Shown here: positions 10,653 to 22,895 of the stretch, piece by piece | Layout: the number at the start of each line of letters is the position of its first letter | How positions within the stretch are numbered: the first letter of the stretch is position 1 | From: Bombardia bombarda | Lineage: Eukaryota; Ascomycota; Sordariomycetes; Sordariales; Lasiosphaeriaceae | Direction of reading: 5' to 3' | Assembly: GCA_030512295.1 (NCBI GenBank) | Contig: JAULSR010000008.1 | Location: 1,240,001 to 1,304,000 of the forward strand | Length of the DNA: 64,000 nucleotides | Translations under genes and position numbers: made by a program | Notes under the pieces: generated by a model | Databases searched by the model: none | What the model saw: the letters and a program-made list of their open reading frames with translations, nothing else | Told to the model about the DNA's origin: nothing

Positions 10653-12335
10653 ATGGCATCCAGGGAGAAAAGGAGATATTCCTCGACAAAGGAGAAGAGA
10701 GAGCCAAAGTACCATGTGTTCGTCAGGCTTCCCTTCAACCGCGGCGACTTCGTAGACCCACCCCCAGTATGATTCGCACTGTGCCCCCCTACTACCTGTC
10801 AACCCTCTGCTGACGGCATCATCAGCTGGACTGGGACGAGAGGAAGTCGGAGGCCTTATGGGGCGTTCTTTCGGGTGTCTCGCAAACCGATATTGACTGT
10901 CAGTGTTTATTTTCCCCGGCTTCTAGGGCATTTGATGGCTTTGCTGACTCTTTGCCATAGGGAATGCGCTGTTAGTGGTGATGCGCGCCCCATGATGACG
11001 CTCTGTGACAACTAACACTGTGTGCGCACGCTTCTCGCTCTTCAGAGCAGCCAAGTTCGACGTCACGGTGGAGTTCCTTCTGCAGATGGTCTCATATCTC
11101 ACGGAGCTCCACACGTCCCAGCTCCGGGCCCAGATACGAAAGGCGGCTGCAGCCAAGAGTTCCGGCTCTCTGGCCCCCTCGGCGGTGCCCGGCGCCGAGC
11201 CGTCAGCTGTGACTGCGGAAGCGATGAGACGGACCGGCCCAGGAGGCGGACCGGCTCCATCCGTACACCCGATCCGCAAAGACTCTCTTCTACCCAAGAA
11301 CGACAAGACTTCGGCCCCCAAGCCGCCTCAGGTCCCGCGGAACTCGTCGGCGAGCACAGCTGTCGTGGCACAGAAACAGAGCCAGAACCAGAAGCAAAAT
11401 CTGCTACCTGCCACCAAGACCACTGCAAACAGGCTGAGCAATCCCCCACGCCGGAGACTTTCATCCTTGAACATCGTGACAACAATGCCTGTTTCACCAC
11501 TGACCCAGAACCTCGAGGATGCGTCCCCCGGCCCCGCGGACTCAGATTCGTCAGAGTCCTCATCTTCCGAAAGCTCTTCCGAAAGCTCTGTCCAAAACCG
11601 CATCATCCGCCGGCCGCCGCGCTTCCACCTTCCAGCCAAGGCGGGCGACGGCGAAGACGACGACGACGAGGTCGAGCCGGCTTTCCTGCCGTTTAGGACG
11701 CAGCAGCAGCAGCAACAGCAACAGCGCCAGTGGCAGCGACAACAGCAACAGCAACGGCAGGATTCAGCTGCGGGCAGCAGCGGCCACGACCTGGGCGCCA
11801 CTCTTCGAGGCTATGTGCAGGACTTGGGCGGCCGTCGCCTGCCAAAGGTGCCGTCCCAGATGAGAGACCAGTCACAGACATCTGACTCATCAACGAACTC
11901 GGCAACAATTCCCCCGCGGCGATCTGCCAGTGACCGCAACACTGCTCTGGGGCCGCTCTCGCCGCGGCGCACTGCCGAGCTTGCAGGACGGAGCTCGGGC
12001 AAGGGCAAGGGGATATCACGTGAAGGCAGTGAGGGCACGCCCAGCATGGGCAGCAGCTTCAGCGACCTCGATGGTAAGTTCTGGAGGTGCAGAGATAGAA
12101 CATGGAAGTTCCGTTGCCGCCTGGGAAGAAGTACCCACCTGCCTTGGTGTCGTGACACACATAGCTAACTTTGCATGTGACTTTGCGCTCTTTTACTTCA
12201 GATGCTTCGGTGACGCAGTCGGCTCTTGAAGAGGCGCTCGCAAGCCGCATGCAGGACGACACGATCAGCAGCAGGATGAGCACCATAGGCCAGGCCTTTC
12301 GAAGCCGATACCTCCCAAAGTCGAATCGGCCTTGA
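10653..12335 (+). CDS. ATG29: Autophagy-related protein 29
   Basis: Five exons: 10653-10766, 10826-10898, 10961-10970, 11046-12073 and 12202-12335. They total 1,359 nt and encode 452 aa. The conserved N-terminal domain reads YHVFVRLPFNRGDFVDPPP, then LDWDERKSEALWGVLSG, then DIDWNALAAKFDVTVEFLLQ across three junctions, and ends with TSQLRAQIRKA. This is the Atg17-Atg31-Atg29 scaffold subunit that organises the pre-autophagosomal structure. Exon 3 is only 10 nt and supplies part of WNAL. The rest is disordered: Ser-rich blocks, acidic DDDDEVE and a poly-Gln stretch near residue 290. The last exon ends AFRSRYLPKSNRP, a conserved tail. The long middle region is typical of filamentous fungi, whereas yeast Atg29 is much shorter. 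The protein appears intact. Confidence 0.88.
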
Positions 12336-12342
12336 TGGTGCT

Positions 12343-12518
12343 GCTGCTGTTTCCTTTTCCTTTTCCTTTTCCTTTTTCTTTTCCTTTTTCTTTTCCTTTT
12401 TCTTTTCCTTTTTCTTTTCCTTTTTCTTTTCCTTTTTCTTTTCCTTTTTCTTTTCCTTTTTCTTTTCCTTTTTCTTTTCCTTTTTCTTTTCCTTTTTCTT
12501 TTCCTTTTTCTTATTCTT
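12343..12518. repeat. Polypyrimidine 12-bp repeat tract
   Basis: About 175 bp of uninterrupted TTTTCC / TTTTTC alternation (unit CTTTTCCTTTTT) starts just after the ATG29 stop. All purines are on the other strand. It can be read as an open frame (FPFSFPF...), but that is a repeat artefact. Confidence 0.95.
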
Positions 12519-12890
12519 CTTTTACCTTTCTCCCCTTTTGGACATTTTCTTTTTTCTTTCTCCCCTTTTGGACATCTTCTCCTCCAGATCTGGTGCTGTC
12601 AGCGTTTGTGGAGCCCTTGAAGGAGAGAGTTTGTGATGTCTCTGAATCGAGGCGTTTCGGCGAGCATATCGTACGGCACTGTGATAAGTTAAGCATGCAT
12701 ACGTACCCGGTGTTTATGGGATAAGATCCAAGGTACGGAGTGTGTTAATGTTAACGGTATCCGAACTCTCGGCTTTGGATATTTGGGTGACCTCACATGC
12801 TTTTCTGTCGAACTGAACCTTTTCTTCTATTAATTCAAGAAAGTCCACGCATTTCTAAATTAGGAGCAAGCTCTTGTTTCACTCAACTTG
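12519..12890. other. Intergenic, no gene seen
   Basis: This joins the ATG29 3' flank to the F-box gene upstream region. A second small pyrimidine-rich duplication (TTTCTCCCCTTTTGGACAT, twice) lies at about 12,526-12,576. Confidence 0.5.
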
Positions 12891-12960
12891 CACTCACTTG
12901 CACTCACTTGCACTCACTTGCACTCACTTGCACTCACTTGCACTCACTTGCACTCACTTG
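12891..12960. repeat. 10-bp minisatellite in the F-box gene leader
   Basis: Seven perfect copies of CACTCACTTG end about 57 bp before the F-box ATG, so they probably lie in the promoter or 5' UTR. Being free of stops in three frames, the tract produces spurious upstream open frames. Confidence 0.9.
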
Positions 12961-13016
12961 TATTCCCACCATCACCAACATCACATTTATTCAACGGCAC
13001 TGCTATCTGTCCTCAA

Positions 13017-14989
13017 ATGGCTACCACTGAGGCGACCGGGTGGCACGCTCTACCATTTGAATTACGTCGCAAGATCCTCAAGAAGGTCCCAAGGGCACCA
13101 AGTTTTTGGCGGGATAACTGGCCATTGTCAAATCAGGCCCGCTTCACCCAAACCCCCGAAATCAAGAAAGCCATGCGCATGTCCGTGTACGCCCGCGTCT
13201 GCAAAGAATGGCAGTTCATTTTTGAGGAGATCAACTTCCGCGAATTGGTCCTCAGCCCATCATGCATCCGAGAATTCGACCTCTATGTCCGGCATGCCCG
13301 CAGAAGAATGGTCAAGCACATCTGGCTGCGCATCGAGCTCCCGCAGCTGTACTGCTCCGCCTGTCGCCAGTACGAGAACAGATCCGAGGCGGTCTGCAAC
13401 AGCCACACGTTCACGAATGCCATGTGGGAAATGCTGAAGGTTCTCAGCTCCTGGCCAAGCAAAGGCTGCTTTGGGCTGGGCGACGATGGACCCGTCCTGG
13501 AACTCAGTGTTCACCACAACGCCACGCCCATGAGACGCCGCATGTCTTATCCCCAGCGACAAGGGGCAGGCCGAAGAGCACGTTCTCGCTCCACCGCCCT
13601 CGCAATTCGGAGAGGACCAGAGCATTGGACTATAGGTTCGACTCCTCTTCATTCGAGGTATTGGTCCATGGGTCGCGACTCCTTTTCTCTCGCGGGAATG
13701 GCCGGTGGGGATGCGGTGGCGCTCAACTACGATGCCCTCAGGCCTGGGAGGGCAAGACAGCTGCCCGTTGCCCCCGTAGTCAAAGGGCTCATTGTCCGTC
13801 GACAGGCCCGTCGTGCTCTTGATGTCTCAGCTCTGTGCAAGATTGCCGAGAGCCTGCCTGGGATGGATAGTATAGGCCTCGTGCACATGCGCCGAGCGTC
13901 GTCTTCCTTTCTTGATGACAGTAAGTGAAGTGTGTGTGTGTGTACATCAGGTATGATAGCAAATTAACTCACGAGAATTACAGAATATCAAGGCTACCTA
14001 CATAGGTACATGCAACAAGCGAATCTTCTGAAAACGCTTTCAATTTTCGAGAACTACCACACCGAGGGATACAGCAGCAGTTCCTACCTGGAGAATAACG
14101 TCACCCACTCCATCGGGACGGCCCTGGCAGACGAGAGCCGCTCTCTAGAGAACCTATCCATAGCATTCGTCGCCGACGCAGCTGTCTTCTTTCGCGATTT
14201 CTGGCCGGCGCCTACCAACACCACCACCACCACCACCACCACCACCATCACCACCACCTCCCCTCCCCTCCTGGACCTCTCCCGCACCGGCGTTCAAAGC
14301 CTCCTCCTCTCCCTCCTCCCCCCTGCCCGAAGACTCCGATCCTCCCCCCTCTATCTCGACCCCTCCTCCTTACTCCCATCCCCACACTCACCCTCCTACG
14401 CCGCCTTCACCGAAGCCCTCCTCTCCGCCACTATACAAGCCAACCTCTCCCTCTCCACCATCACCTACAAGCCCTCCTGGCCTCACCTTAGAACCCTCTC
14501 CATCACCTCCCTCCTCCTCGCCCCCCCAACCCCACTGACACCGCCAACTCCCAAGCCCAAGCCCTAACCAAGATAGCCGACCTCCTCGTCGCCGCAGCAT
14601 CCGCCGCCGCCCTCGCCATGCCGAACTTGCAGACAATGGAGATCTGGAACTGCCGGCCCCCATCCGTCGCCAGTTTGTTTCGGTATCGCCGTCATTGTAT
14701 TGTCAGCAAGAGCGGGCTACAAGATTCGGATTATCCCACCATCAGTCTGCGGAGCACATGGGGCGGGCTCTCGATCAATGATCGGGTCAAGGCGGCTTGG
14801 GACCACGTGGGGAATGAGCATGTGGGTCGTGATGTCAGGATCGGGGAGGAGCAGACAGGGAAAAGTTTGCGGCCGCATACGTTCTTGGGACACGCGTGTA
14901 TTGTTGGTCTTCTGGACTGTCCGCCGCGGGTGATGGAGTTGTATAAGTGTTGTATGATGTCGGACGCTGGACGGGTGGCTTTGAAGTAG
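13017..14989 (+). CDS. F-box domain protein, frameshifted in exon 2
   Basis: The ATG at 13017 gives MATTEATGWHALPFELRRKI, an F-box motif (about residues 10-45) that would bind Skp1 in an SCF ubiquitin ligase. Exon 1 (13017-13920) is followed by a 63-nt GT-AG intron; exon 2 begins at 13984 and reads KYQGYLHRYMQQANLLKTL. The C-terminal part is Leu-rich, typical of fungal F-box proteins of unknown target. Around 14,521-14,527 a C7 run shifts the frame: one added C joins LLLAPP to DTANSQAQALTKIADLL and continues through MPNLQTMEIWNC to a TAG at 14987-14989. Without it the frame stops at 14,567. A Thr run from (ACC)n lies at about 14,217-14,260. I consider the gene real and the frameshift a probable homopolymer error. 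Confidence 0.7.
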
Positions 14990-16263
14990 AGAGATAACTA
15001 TGTGGATAGGTGGACGGACACCTTAGATTGCTGTGCATTTTCTTTGGGGAGGGGACGTAACAAAACCTCAGGCACATGGGCAATATACGTAAGCAGCGGA
15101 CACAGACACAGACAAATCACATCTCTCAATGAAAGGGGCGAAAAAAGGGTATTTATTCTCCATGTCTAGCCATCGGGACCCTAGTAGGTAGTTAGGTTAG
15201 GTAGGTATCAAGAGCAGAAGAGAAGAAAAGAAAAACACCAATACATAAGAAGATAAAGCAAACTGAAAAGACTACCCCAACTACATAAGGCAGGCAGGCA
15301 GGCAGGCAGGTAGGTGTGTAAAGTATGCAAGTTCCTTTAGTACCTAGCAAATCCTGATTTGGCGTGCTTGCTTTGCTTTTTTTTTGCCCCAATCCGTCTC
15401 CGACTGTCTGTCGACCATCCATCCGTGCCTGGCTTTCTTCGCATCCACGCACGCCCGGCAGCAGCACAAACAAACTACCAACATTCCATTATCCACCAGC
15501 ACCACCACGGCCACCACCCAATTCATACTCTTCCCCATCAAGAGAAGGTGAGACTGGTCTGATTGAGTATAGAATCCCAGCTTCGTTTGTTTGCGTAAAC
15601 ACACAACGATCAAAACACGCCAAAAACAAGCCCAACGCGCCACAGCAGCATCATCATCAAGGGCTGCCCGCTAAAGAAGGGAAAGAGCAAGACACAAAAA
15701 AAAAGAGGAAAATCGTTATAGCACGAATGGCATGTGGCAACCCCCAATAAAAGGGAGGGGCGCGACGACGACGACGACGACGACGAAGAGAGATAGATGA
15801 CAAGGAGAAAAGGCAAATAGGGTATGATGCAGCCGCCGTAAGCCGACCGAGGTTTGCTGACGTCAAGACAGTGAACAAGAAAGTATAAAATAGAGGGGAA
15901 AAAAAAGAAAAACGTGAAAACCCGGCAAGTACTTTGATCTTGGCCGCGCGACGCATCGTCTGTCCACCTGTCATATTAGGATTGCAACAATCCGTGGGTG
16001 GGTGGGTCGGGCCAGTTGCGTGCGCGCGGTATGTGGTGGAGGTGGCGTCCGTCTGTGGATATCGTTCGGTCCGAATCCCTTGCAGAGAGCGAGACAGCAA
16101 CAAAATGAAACAGCGCCGATCTCCCAAAGAATTTGGGGGCCCAGACAAAACACACAGGGCTCAGGTGATATGAAAACCCAGGGAGGAGCGAGTTATCCAT
16201 TATAATAACGTCGAGACGCTCACGCTCTCCCGTCCAAAACCAAAAAAAAACATTACCGGCCAC
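14990..16263. other. Convergent intergenic region
   Basis: No gene is recognised between the F-box and AspE 3' ends. It contains (GGCA)n at 15,288-15,312, a (GAC)n run at 15,763-15,786 and A/T-rich stretches. Several overlapping open frames show no family resemblance. Confidence 0.5.
15763..15786. repeat. (GAC)n microsatellite
   Basis: A trinucleotide run in the non-coding region downstream of septin AspE. Confidence 0.95.
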
Positions 16264-17878
16264 TCATCGACGATATCTTGATCCATCTCGCTGCTTCAGC
16301 CTGCTTGTCCTCCAGCCCTCGTACCACTGCTCTCTGCTTGCCTCGCGGAGCTCGCCACGCCATTCGGTGAAGACAGCGTCCTTGAGACGTATGAAATCGC
16401 AGTGCTCCTCGTTGCGGGGGTCCGCAAAGCCCCAGGGGAACTGGCGACCGACTATTTCTGGCTCGTAGATATCGGGGCTGATTATCGACATGGGAATGAA
16501 GGGTGTTTCGGGCTCCTGAGGATCCTCCTCGGGGGCCTTGTGTCGGCGAACTGAGCCGCCGGATAGGCTGTCGGAATCGGTAGAAAACCCTCGACTCAGG
16601 ATTGGCACGTCGTCGTCGTCGTCGTCGTCACTCCCCTGTGCCTCATCCTGCTCGGATTCTTGGTCTTCGTCCTCTTCGTCGATTCTACCAGGATCCGAGG
16701 AAGACTCGTCCTCGTCATCCACGCCGAGGGATGCCAACGGGTCAATGTTTGCCTTCTTGAGGCTGTCCCACACAGCATTCTTGAGCACGCTCATGTGCTT
16801 TCTTGTGATGGTGTCGGCCTTGGCGATGACGGGAATCACTGTTGTCTTGCCCTGCAGGATTCGAAGGACTTGAAGGTCCAGATCCTCGTCCAAGCTCCCT
16901 AGTGTACGAGTGTGGGGGTAGTTCTTTGCTCCGTTCTGCTGGCCGCTGTTGGCAAGGGCAGCCTCGGTGGCTGCGATGTTTCGGTCAAGACGAGCCGGGT
17001 CGAGGATGAGGAAGACTGCGTGGATGTGGGTGTCCTGTACACCAGGCGATCTCACAACCTTCATCTCCTCGGTAAACGTCTCTTCGAACTTGCTCTCGAG
17101 GAAGCTCGACATTTCCCGGAGCTGCAAATCCACGACATTCTTCTCCAAGCCCTCCGAGTCCCACAGAGTCAGTCCGATGCGCTCGTTGTCGATCTCAGTC
17201 TCAAGATAGTGTGGAATGAAGTTGCCGGATGGTGTTCTAGGAACGAAGTCGTCCATCTCGGCGGTGCTCATGGCTCGCTTCTTTGCGGGCAGGGCGAGTT
17301 CACTCTTGAGGAACTCGAGAAAGGACGTCTTGCCCGAGTTGCGGGTGCCGACGATGAGGATGCTGCGAAGAAGGGGTGGTGAGTAAAAGCTTCGGGGTCA
17401 GTTGGATCTCAGAGCAAACTCACTTGAAGGGCGTGGGGTCCTTTCTTCTCCGGACTCTTCTAGGGCTATTGATGGTGCTGATAGCACTGCTGGCATAGCT
17501 GTATCGACCACGGTGCGCCATGCTGCCAGAGTTGGCATAAGGGTCAAATCCGCCGTTTGGGATGGGAGGAGGAGGTGGATGGAAGCGTGGAGGGTCCATC
17601 GAAGCGTGCGGGGTGGCGATCGACATGTAGCCAACTGTACCGGGCATAATTGTCATAGAGTCGGGACGATTCTCGTTGCCGAGTCCAAGCTGAGGTGCGG
17701 GCGCTCCATTGTAAAGGACTGGGAGGCGGGGTGGGGCCTTGGACACGGAAGCATCGCGCTGGCGCTGGAGCTCCTGCTGGAGCTCCTGCTCTCTTACCGC
17801 CGCCTGCTGCTTCCTCAGGTTCCCGCTTTTGCTACGTCGCAGCAACATTCCGAGGCTAGAGCGACGAGGAGAGCTCAT
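16264..17878 (-). CDS. aspE: Septin AspE-type GTPase
   Basis: Two exons (17878-17424 and 17362-16264) with a 61-nt GT-AG intron encode 517 aa. Exon 1 is a Pro/Arg-rich N-terminus starting MSSPRRSSLGMLLRRSKSGN. Right after the splice comes the P-loop GTRNSGKT (157-164), then LWDSEGL as the G3 motif and PVIAKADTIT as the septin-type G4 motif. The C-terminal part carries the septin unique element-like PWGFADPRNEEHCDFIRLKD and WRGELREASREQWYEGWRTS. Septins form filaments at septa and the cell cortex; AspE is the filamentous-fungus-specific group without a yeast orthologue. A long acidic insert (about 15 Asp/Glu-rich clusters, including an Asp7 run) interrupts the G domain after residue about 350, unusual for classical septins but consistent with this divergent group. 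It appears intact. Confidence 0.85.
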
Positions 17879-20800
17879 TGGGTTGTCTTTAGCTGGAAAC
17901 GGAGCTGCCGACTAAGCACCAACGGCCTAAACTTACACTCGCTGGAAACCGCGATCGATGAAGCAGCTGGAATCTGGCCCGACCTAGGATACCTAGAGGA
18001 AGCAACGGTCGGTAACAGCTAATTCGCATGCGCCTATCCTAAAATCCTGAAAGAATAACATCAGCCTCTGACAACTTGGGAATTTCTGGTGTGCAGCAGC
18101 TATCTTTGGCTTTGGCAGCCCGGCACTGACCTTCAGCACCTATCCCGCGCTGTGATCACAAGGGAAATACACAGAACAAGGTCCTGCTTTGTTTGCAAGT
18201 GGCCGCACTTTGTTTTCTTCCTCTACTAATGACGGCAACGAACGGGCAGGTGTGACACGTTTCGTGAATGGTAAGGCAAGGTCGATATGTCGAGGGGATG
18301 TGAGTACGATCACAGGAACACGGGCTGGGTAGCTTCTGGCAGGTTGCTGCGTCAGCTAACTTAGACTCCCCCATTTCCTCTAGCTGTCGCGTCACGAGCA
18401 TCTGAGATGGCCCGGCGGCGCATCATGTTCCCTCGCTGGCTCATGAGATCAAATGATTGCGCCTGGGACGGGAACGAAATGGTAGGTGTGATGGTGCAGC
18501 GATAGGCAGTCGATACCCAATAGCTCTCGCTGCTGGTGGCGACTGCTTCCCTGTTGCTCCTTCCCCATTTTCTGGAAAGGCGACCGGGAAGATGCTGGTT
18601 TGTTGCCCGCAACACTCAAAAACTGGAGAGGCGACTTACTTTAGACACGGGAGTCACGAACGGCGAGTAGATAGCCAAAAGCTTAAGAGGCCACCAGTGT
18701 GGGCGCGCGCGCGCGAGACTTGCTCGGGAGGAGAAGAAAAGAAACAGGTAGCGGACCGAGCCCAGGCGCGGTTGGTACCAAGTACTGAGGTGTCTAAACG
18801 TACGTAGTGGTGAAGCTGACAAGAAAAAAAAAAAAAAAAGGGGGGGCGATGAATGAACGGATGCGAGCTACCAGAATAGGTGAGCAAAAACGATGGTGAT
18901 GCAGTGCAGCTTTCCAGAACCTTGACGACCAGCTGGGCGATTGCGACTTGCTTTCAACCGTCGAGTTCAGTGTCTGGCTGTCCTGGTAGATGGCAAGAGG
19001 GGAGGGAGAGGCGCCAGGAAGGGTAGCACTCTGACCTTTTGCGAAAAGACCAGGGGAAAAAACACGTCCCCAAATCCCAATGGTCGACACGGGGCGCGGA
19101 GTACGGGCCAACACGAGAGATTGGCTGGAGACTGGAGTTGAAGGCCGGGAACGCGCAGATACAGGGGTCATAGCAAAAACCGCCTAGACTTCTACTGTGC
19201 AGGCAATGGATCTCGCCTGGAGCAAGCTGCACCCTTAACTTAACTTCGTGCCATTTTTCTTGGCCAGCTAACCCCAAACCAGGCTGGATAGATGGCTTAG
19301 AATAGTTTGGGAACAGGGAAAATAAAGAGACAGCGCTGTTCCGTTGCGTGAGACCCGTTCTCCATGTCTCACTCAATCACATCGACTTGCCTGCGAAGCA
19401 CACCGGGCAGCTTTGCCGCTTGTGTGAGCTTACGATGGCAGATCGAACGGATGGGATGGCATGGGTGGGTTGTAGCAAGCATGGATGGAAGGCTCGGGCG
19501 GGTGGATTTCAGGTTCCACAGCGCCCATCAACCCCAGCAATGCGGGCGCCCCTCCTGTAAGGGATCAAGGCATCTGCCCTCCCTTCGTGTGGTGTGAAGA
19601 GACCCCCTTTCAATTGCAGATGGGTGAAAGCGCTGGCCAATCATCGATGGCAAATCCAACCCAAGCTTTTAACGGGTGACCTGTCGGACAACTCCGCGCG
19701 GCCGCGACATGCTTACTTCTGACTGTCGCTTTCCTATCGGCAACCGTTCCACAAGGCGATTTTTTTTTTTGATGTCCCCGATCGTCGTCAAGAAGCCCGC
19801 TCGAAGCCCGTTCGCTCAAAGCCACGTGCTCATCATCAGTGTCAAACAAACAGAAATGCTAGCGCCGTGCCTGGTGTGCACGAGATAATGCGATTCCATC
19901 TAGAACTATATTCCGTACATCCATCCCGCAAATCCTTTTTCTTCCAGAAGCTTTGCCGAACAAGTGCACACAGGCAGAGAGCATCTGTGGAATCTTGTGC
20001 TTGTCTTCTTGTCGCATACGATGGGAAGGGACCCTGGGACCGCGCCAGTCTCAACAAGATGTGTGTACCCGTCCCGGGGAAGACTGGATCGGAGGGAGTC
20101 AAGCTTGTTTCAAAGTGAGACTGCATAATGAAGAGAAAAGAGAAACCGGTTCCCTCGGCGCTAGTCCTTGTTTGCAATTAATATATTGGCCCACTGCCCA
20201 ATGAGCGCGGCCATCGAAAGCTGCAGTCCACTCAGTCGACTTGTTAGTGCAGTACCAAATCTTACGCCCTCCAAGCGCCCTTTCAAACTCCATCATCAAC
20301 AGACTGCTGACATGAAAGCATTGGGCAGCCGATCACCATGAAACAGATACGCAAATGCATCGTCAATCACATACAAACTGTGACAAATTGGAGGCCTTGA
20401 AGTTTTGATTCAAGGTCTCAATGTTTAGGCCACAAAACCTCCGAGACATGTGACAATCACACATCATTCTCTCCATTAATGGGCGCGTGAATCTACCTAC
20501 CCATATAAAAGCCAAAACCCCATGTCTCTACCATGCAGCTCCAAATGAATGTCGGTCCATTATACTTTCTAAACGACCTGGCTAAAATGACGGTGTGCCT
20601 CGATAGTATGACGGTCTCCAGTCCTAATTAGTTCCTGGCGCCCCAGTTTCAAGCCACACCAAAATTTATCTAGCGATCGTTGTTCGCTGACTGCGAGCAG
20701 TCGGGGATCGGTGCTGGCGGGCAAGAGGTTGTCGTAATATTTTTTTGAGACTGTCCCAATTGCTTTGAATCTCTGGTTTAGTGTTAGGTACTATTCTATA

Positions 20801-20970
20801 TGTTTTAAAGCCGCTTACATACCGCCAATATACTTCCAGCTTAAGTCTGTACCGGACCGTAGTCTTGCTGCTCGTCCTCTGCGTAGTGACACTCGGGGAG
20901 AGCATCAACGAAGCTCTGCAGTGGCGGAGGTGGGCAAGACGGCTCCGCATGGGCGTGTTGTGAGGTCGTC
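17879..20970. other. Long intergenic region, no gene seen
   Basis: About 3.1 kb without a recognisable gene. It includes the upstream region of AspE. Visible items are an A16 run followed by G7 at 18,824-18,846 and a T10 run near 19,761. Base composition is ordinary and not RIP-like. Short open frames overlap each other on both strands and look random. Confidence 0.5.
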
Positions 20971-22895
20971 TTATCCTATTTTAGATACGCTCCACTTGCT
21001 CCGCCTGCTGCTGTTTCTGCACGACGATGAAGGTTTGCGCTTCTTGCTGGCGGTGGTGGCTGAACCATCAGACGGTGGTTGGCGGGACTTCGCATGTTCC
21101 GCGGCCTTCTTCCTGTTTTCCTCAAGGATGGTATCCAATGCAACCCTAATCTGCGTCAAGCGCGTGTCCTTTCCCCAGTCGAGAATGTTTCGGACCCGCT
21201 TGCGAAAGCTTTTGAAATCCTCTGGTTTCGACAGCAGGAAAGCATCAACCCGTTGGAGGTAATAGTTCAACCCGTCTTCCTTCCACGATATATAGAGCTG
21301 GGCGGTATTGTTGTCCACGGTAATGCAGTAGGATAAGTTGTCGATATATTGCACGCTCTGGTGGTCTGGAAGCGAGGTATTTAGCTGGTCGACAGCGCTG
21401 AGGCAGGCTGATGAAGCACCCGCACATTGATTTGTAGCAACCCAGAGGTCGCCTCGAGTGCCTCCGGCAGCTTTAAATTCGATGGCGAAGAAGGGAAACC
21501 TAAGCCCCTGTGTGGTCGCTTCCGCAAACCGTGCATTTCGAGGATGTAGACCCTCTTGGGCCAAGAATTGTGGCTGAGTGAAGGCCCCATCCCTGAGTGC
21601 GCCGGAATAGCCGTAGAGTAGATCGGGTTTCGGCTCAGAAACCCTAAACTGGCTTTCGGGATTGTTGGGAATGAGATGAGAAGATATTAGGGATGATTTG
21701 GCACTTTCCAAGCCTGCCGGGCGCCCATAGGTCCGGTCTGAGTTTTTTGGGAACACCGTATCTGTGAAGAATTCTTCTACGTCCGCCTCAGTACATCCCC
21801 TTTGTAGGTCTTCCATCCTGTCAAGATATCCGTTAATTTGTTCGGACGACGGACTGGGCGAGTCTCGCTCTGCCCGTAATCCCTCAACATAACTGGAGAT
21901 ATAATCAGGAAGCTGAGTATTGGCATGCCTAATATCAATGTTGTTCGAATTCAGGTTGTTCTGACGATAGGACGGATGGCGAACGCTGGCAGTGCTGGAG
22001 GCAGAATCCTCTGTTGCCCGGTATAAACGGGACACGGTAGAAGCCGGTGTCGGCGGCACTGCAAACCTATCGGCGTCCCGTGTGTAGCCCACCTCCGGCG
22101 CTGACTTTGTGAGCTGTCTCGAAATAGGGACGTCGTCCGAATAGTATAGATGGCTGTCCGACCGGCAGTGTTTCTCTCGGTCTGATCCGACCGATTTAAG
22201 CCACTCGGAAACAAAGGTGTGGACGGATGTAGGACCGGGCCCCGGATAAATAGGGTCGACAAAGTCTCTAAGGAACGCGGCGTATGGATGCTTGAAAGGC
22301 TTAGGCTGTGGCTGATATAAAGCTGTCTGTACAAGTTCTTTATTAGTTTGTAAATTCGATATAGGCAGGGTTGGTCATACTTTGTCTGCTTGCTTTGCTT
22401 TCTTGTTCTCAAATTTAGGTTGTTGCGTGTCTATTCGTATTAGTCGGGCTCTCTTTGTGGGCGACGGATCGCTCTCTGGCGCGTCGAATTGCCTTTTCCA
22501 AACCTGCACAGGTGTCGCGTTTCCGGCGGGATCTCCCCTCTCTAGGGACTGCTCTTGGTAGCTCCGCGGAAGCTCTGTACCTGATGGGTTAAGGACTCTT
22601 CCAGGTCTCCGGGAGCATCGATATACGCACCTGCGATGTTACCTGCAATAGCGTCCAGCAGCGTTTCTTGCAAAGCCTTGGATAGATGCACACGGGAGCG
22701 GCGTGTCCGCGCCTTGGAAACTCCGCTGTTCATGACGAGGAACATGCTGACACGCGGGGAGGGAATGAGATTTCTATGGGCGCTCAGGCTGGCCGGCGGA
22801 ATAGGCCTGCTGCGAGCCGCGAGGTCGTTCGTTTCGTTAAAAGCAGTTGCAAAAGAGTTGTTTTGGATGGAAGGTGATTTCGGACTCGGCGACAA
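20971..22895 (-). CDS. DUF7924-like fungal protein of unknown function
   Basis: Three exons on the minus strand, 22895-22631, 22580-22381 and 22326-20971, joined by 50- and 54-nt GT-AG introns, encode about 606 aa. The first donor could also be at 22642, keeping the frame. The core (LWVATNQCAGASSACLSAV, then YCITVDNNTAQLYISWKEDG and LDWGKDTRLTQIRVALD) matches a repeated family in filamentous fungi that I know as DUF7924, sometimes compared with restriction-like or effector-type folds but uncharacterised. FFAIEFKAAGG with its E-x-K pattern is reminiscent of a PD-(D/E)xK nuclease core; this is only a suggestion. The N-terminal Pro/Arg segment (VQVWKRQFDAPESDPSPTKR) is also typical of the family. 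The C-terminus is Lys/Ser-rich, possibly nuclear. The N-terminal start is the least certain part. Confidence 0.65.

Noticed and set aside
12332..12724. ORF encoding FPFSFPF repeats
   Set aside because: A translation of the polypyrimidine tract; any pyrimidine repeat is stop-free.
12891..12960. Possible CRISPR-like or array structure
   Set aside because: Units are tandem without spacers, and the organism is a fungus.
13626..13640. GGTTCGACTCC, a tRNA B-box-like string
   Set aside because: It lies in the F-box coding exon and no cloverleaf or A-box is found at the right distance.
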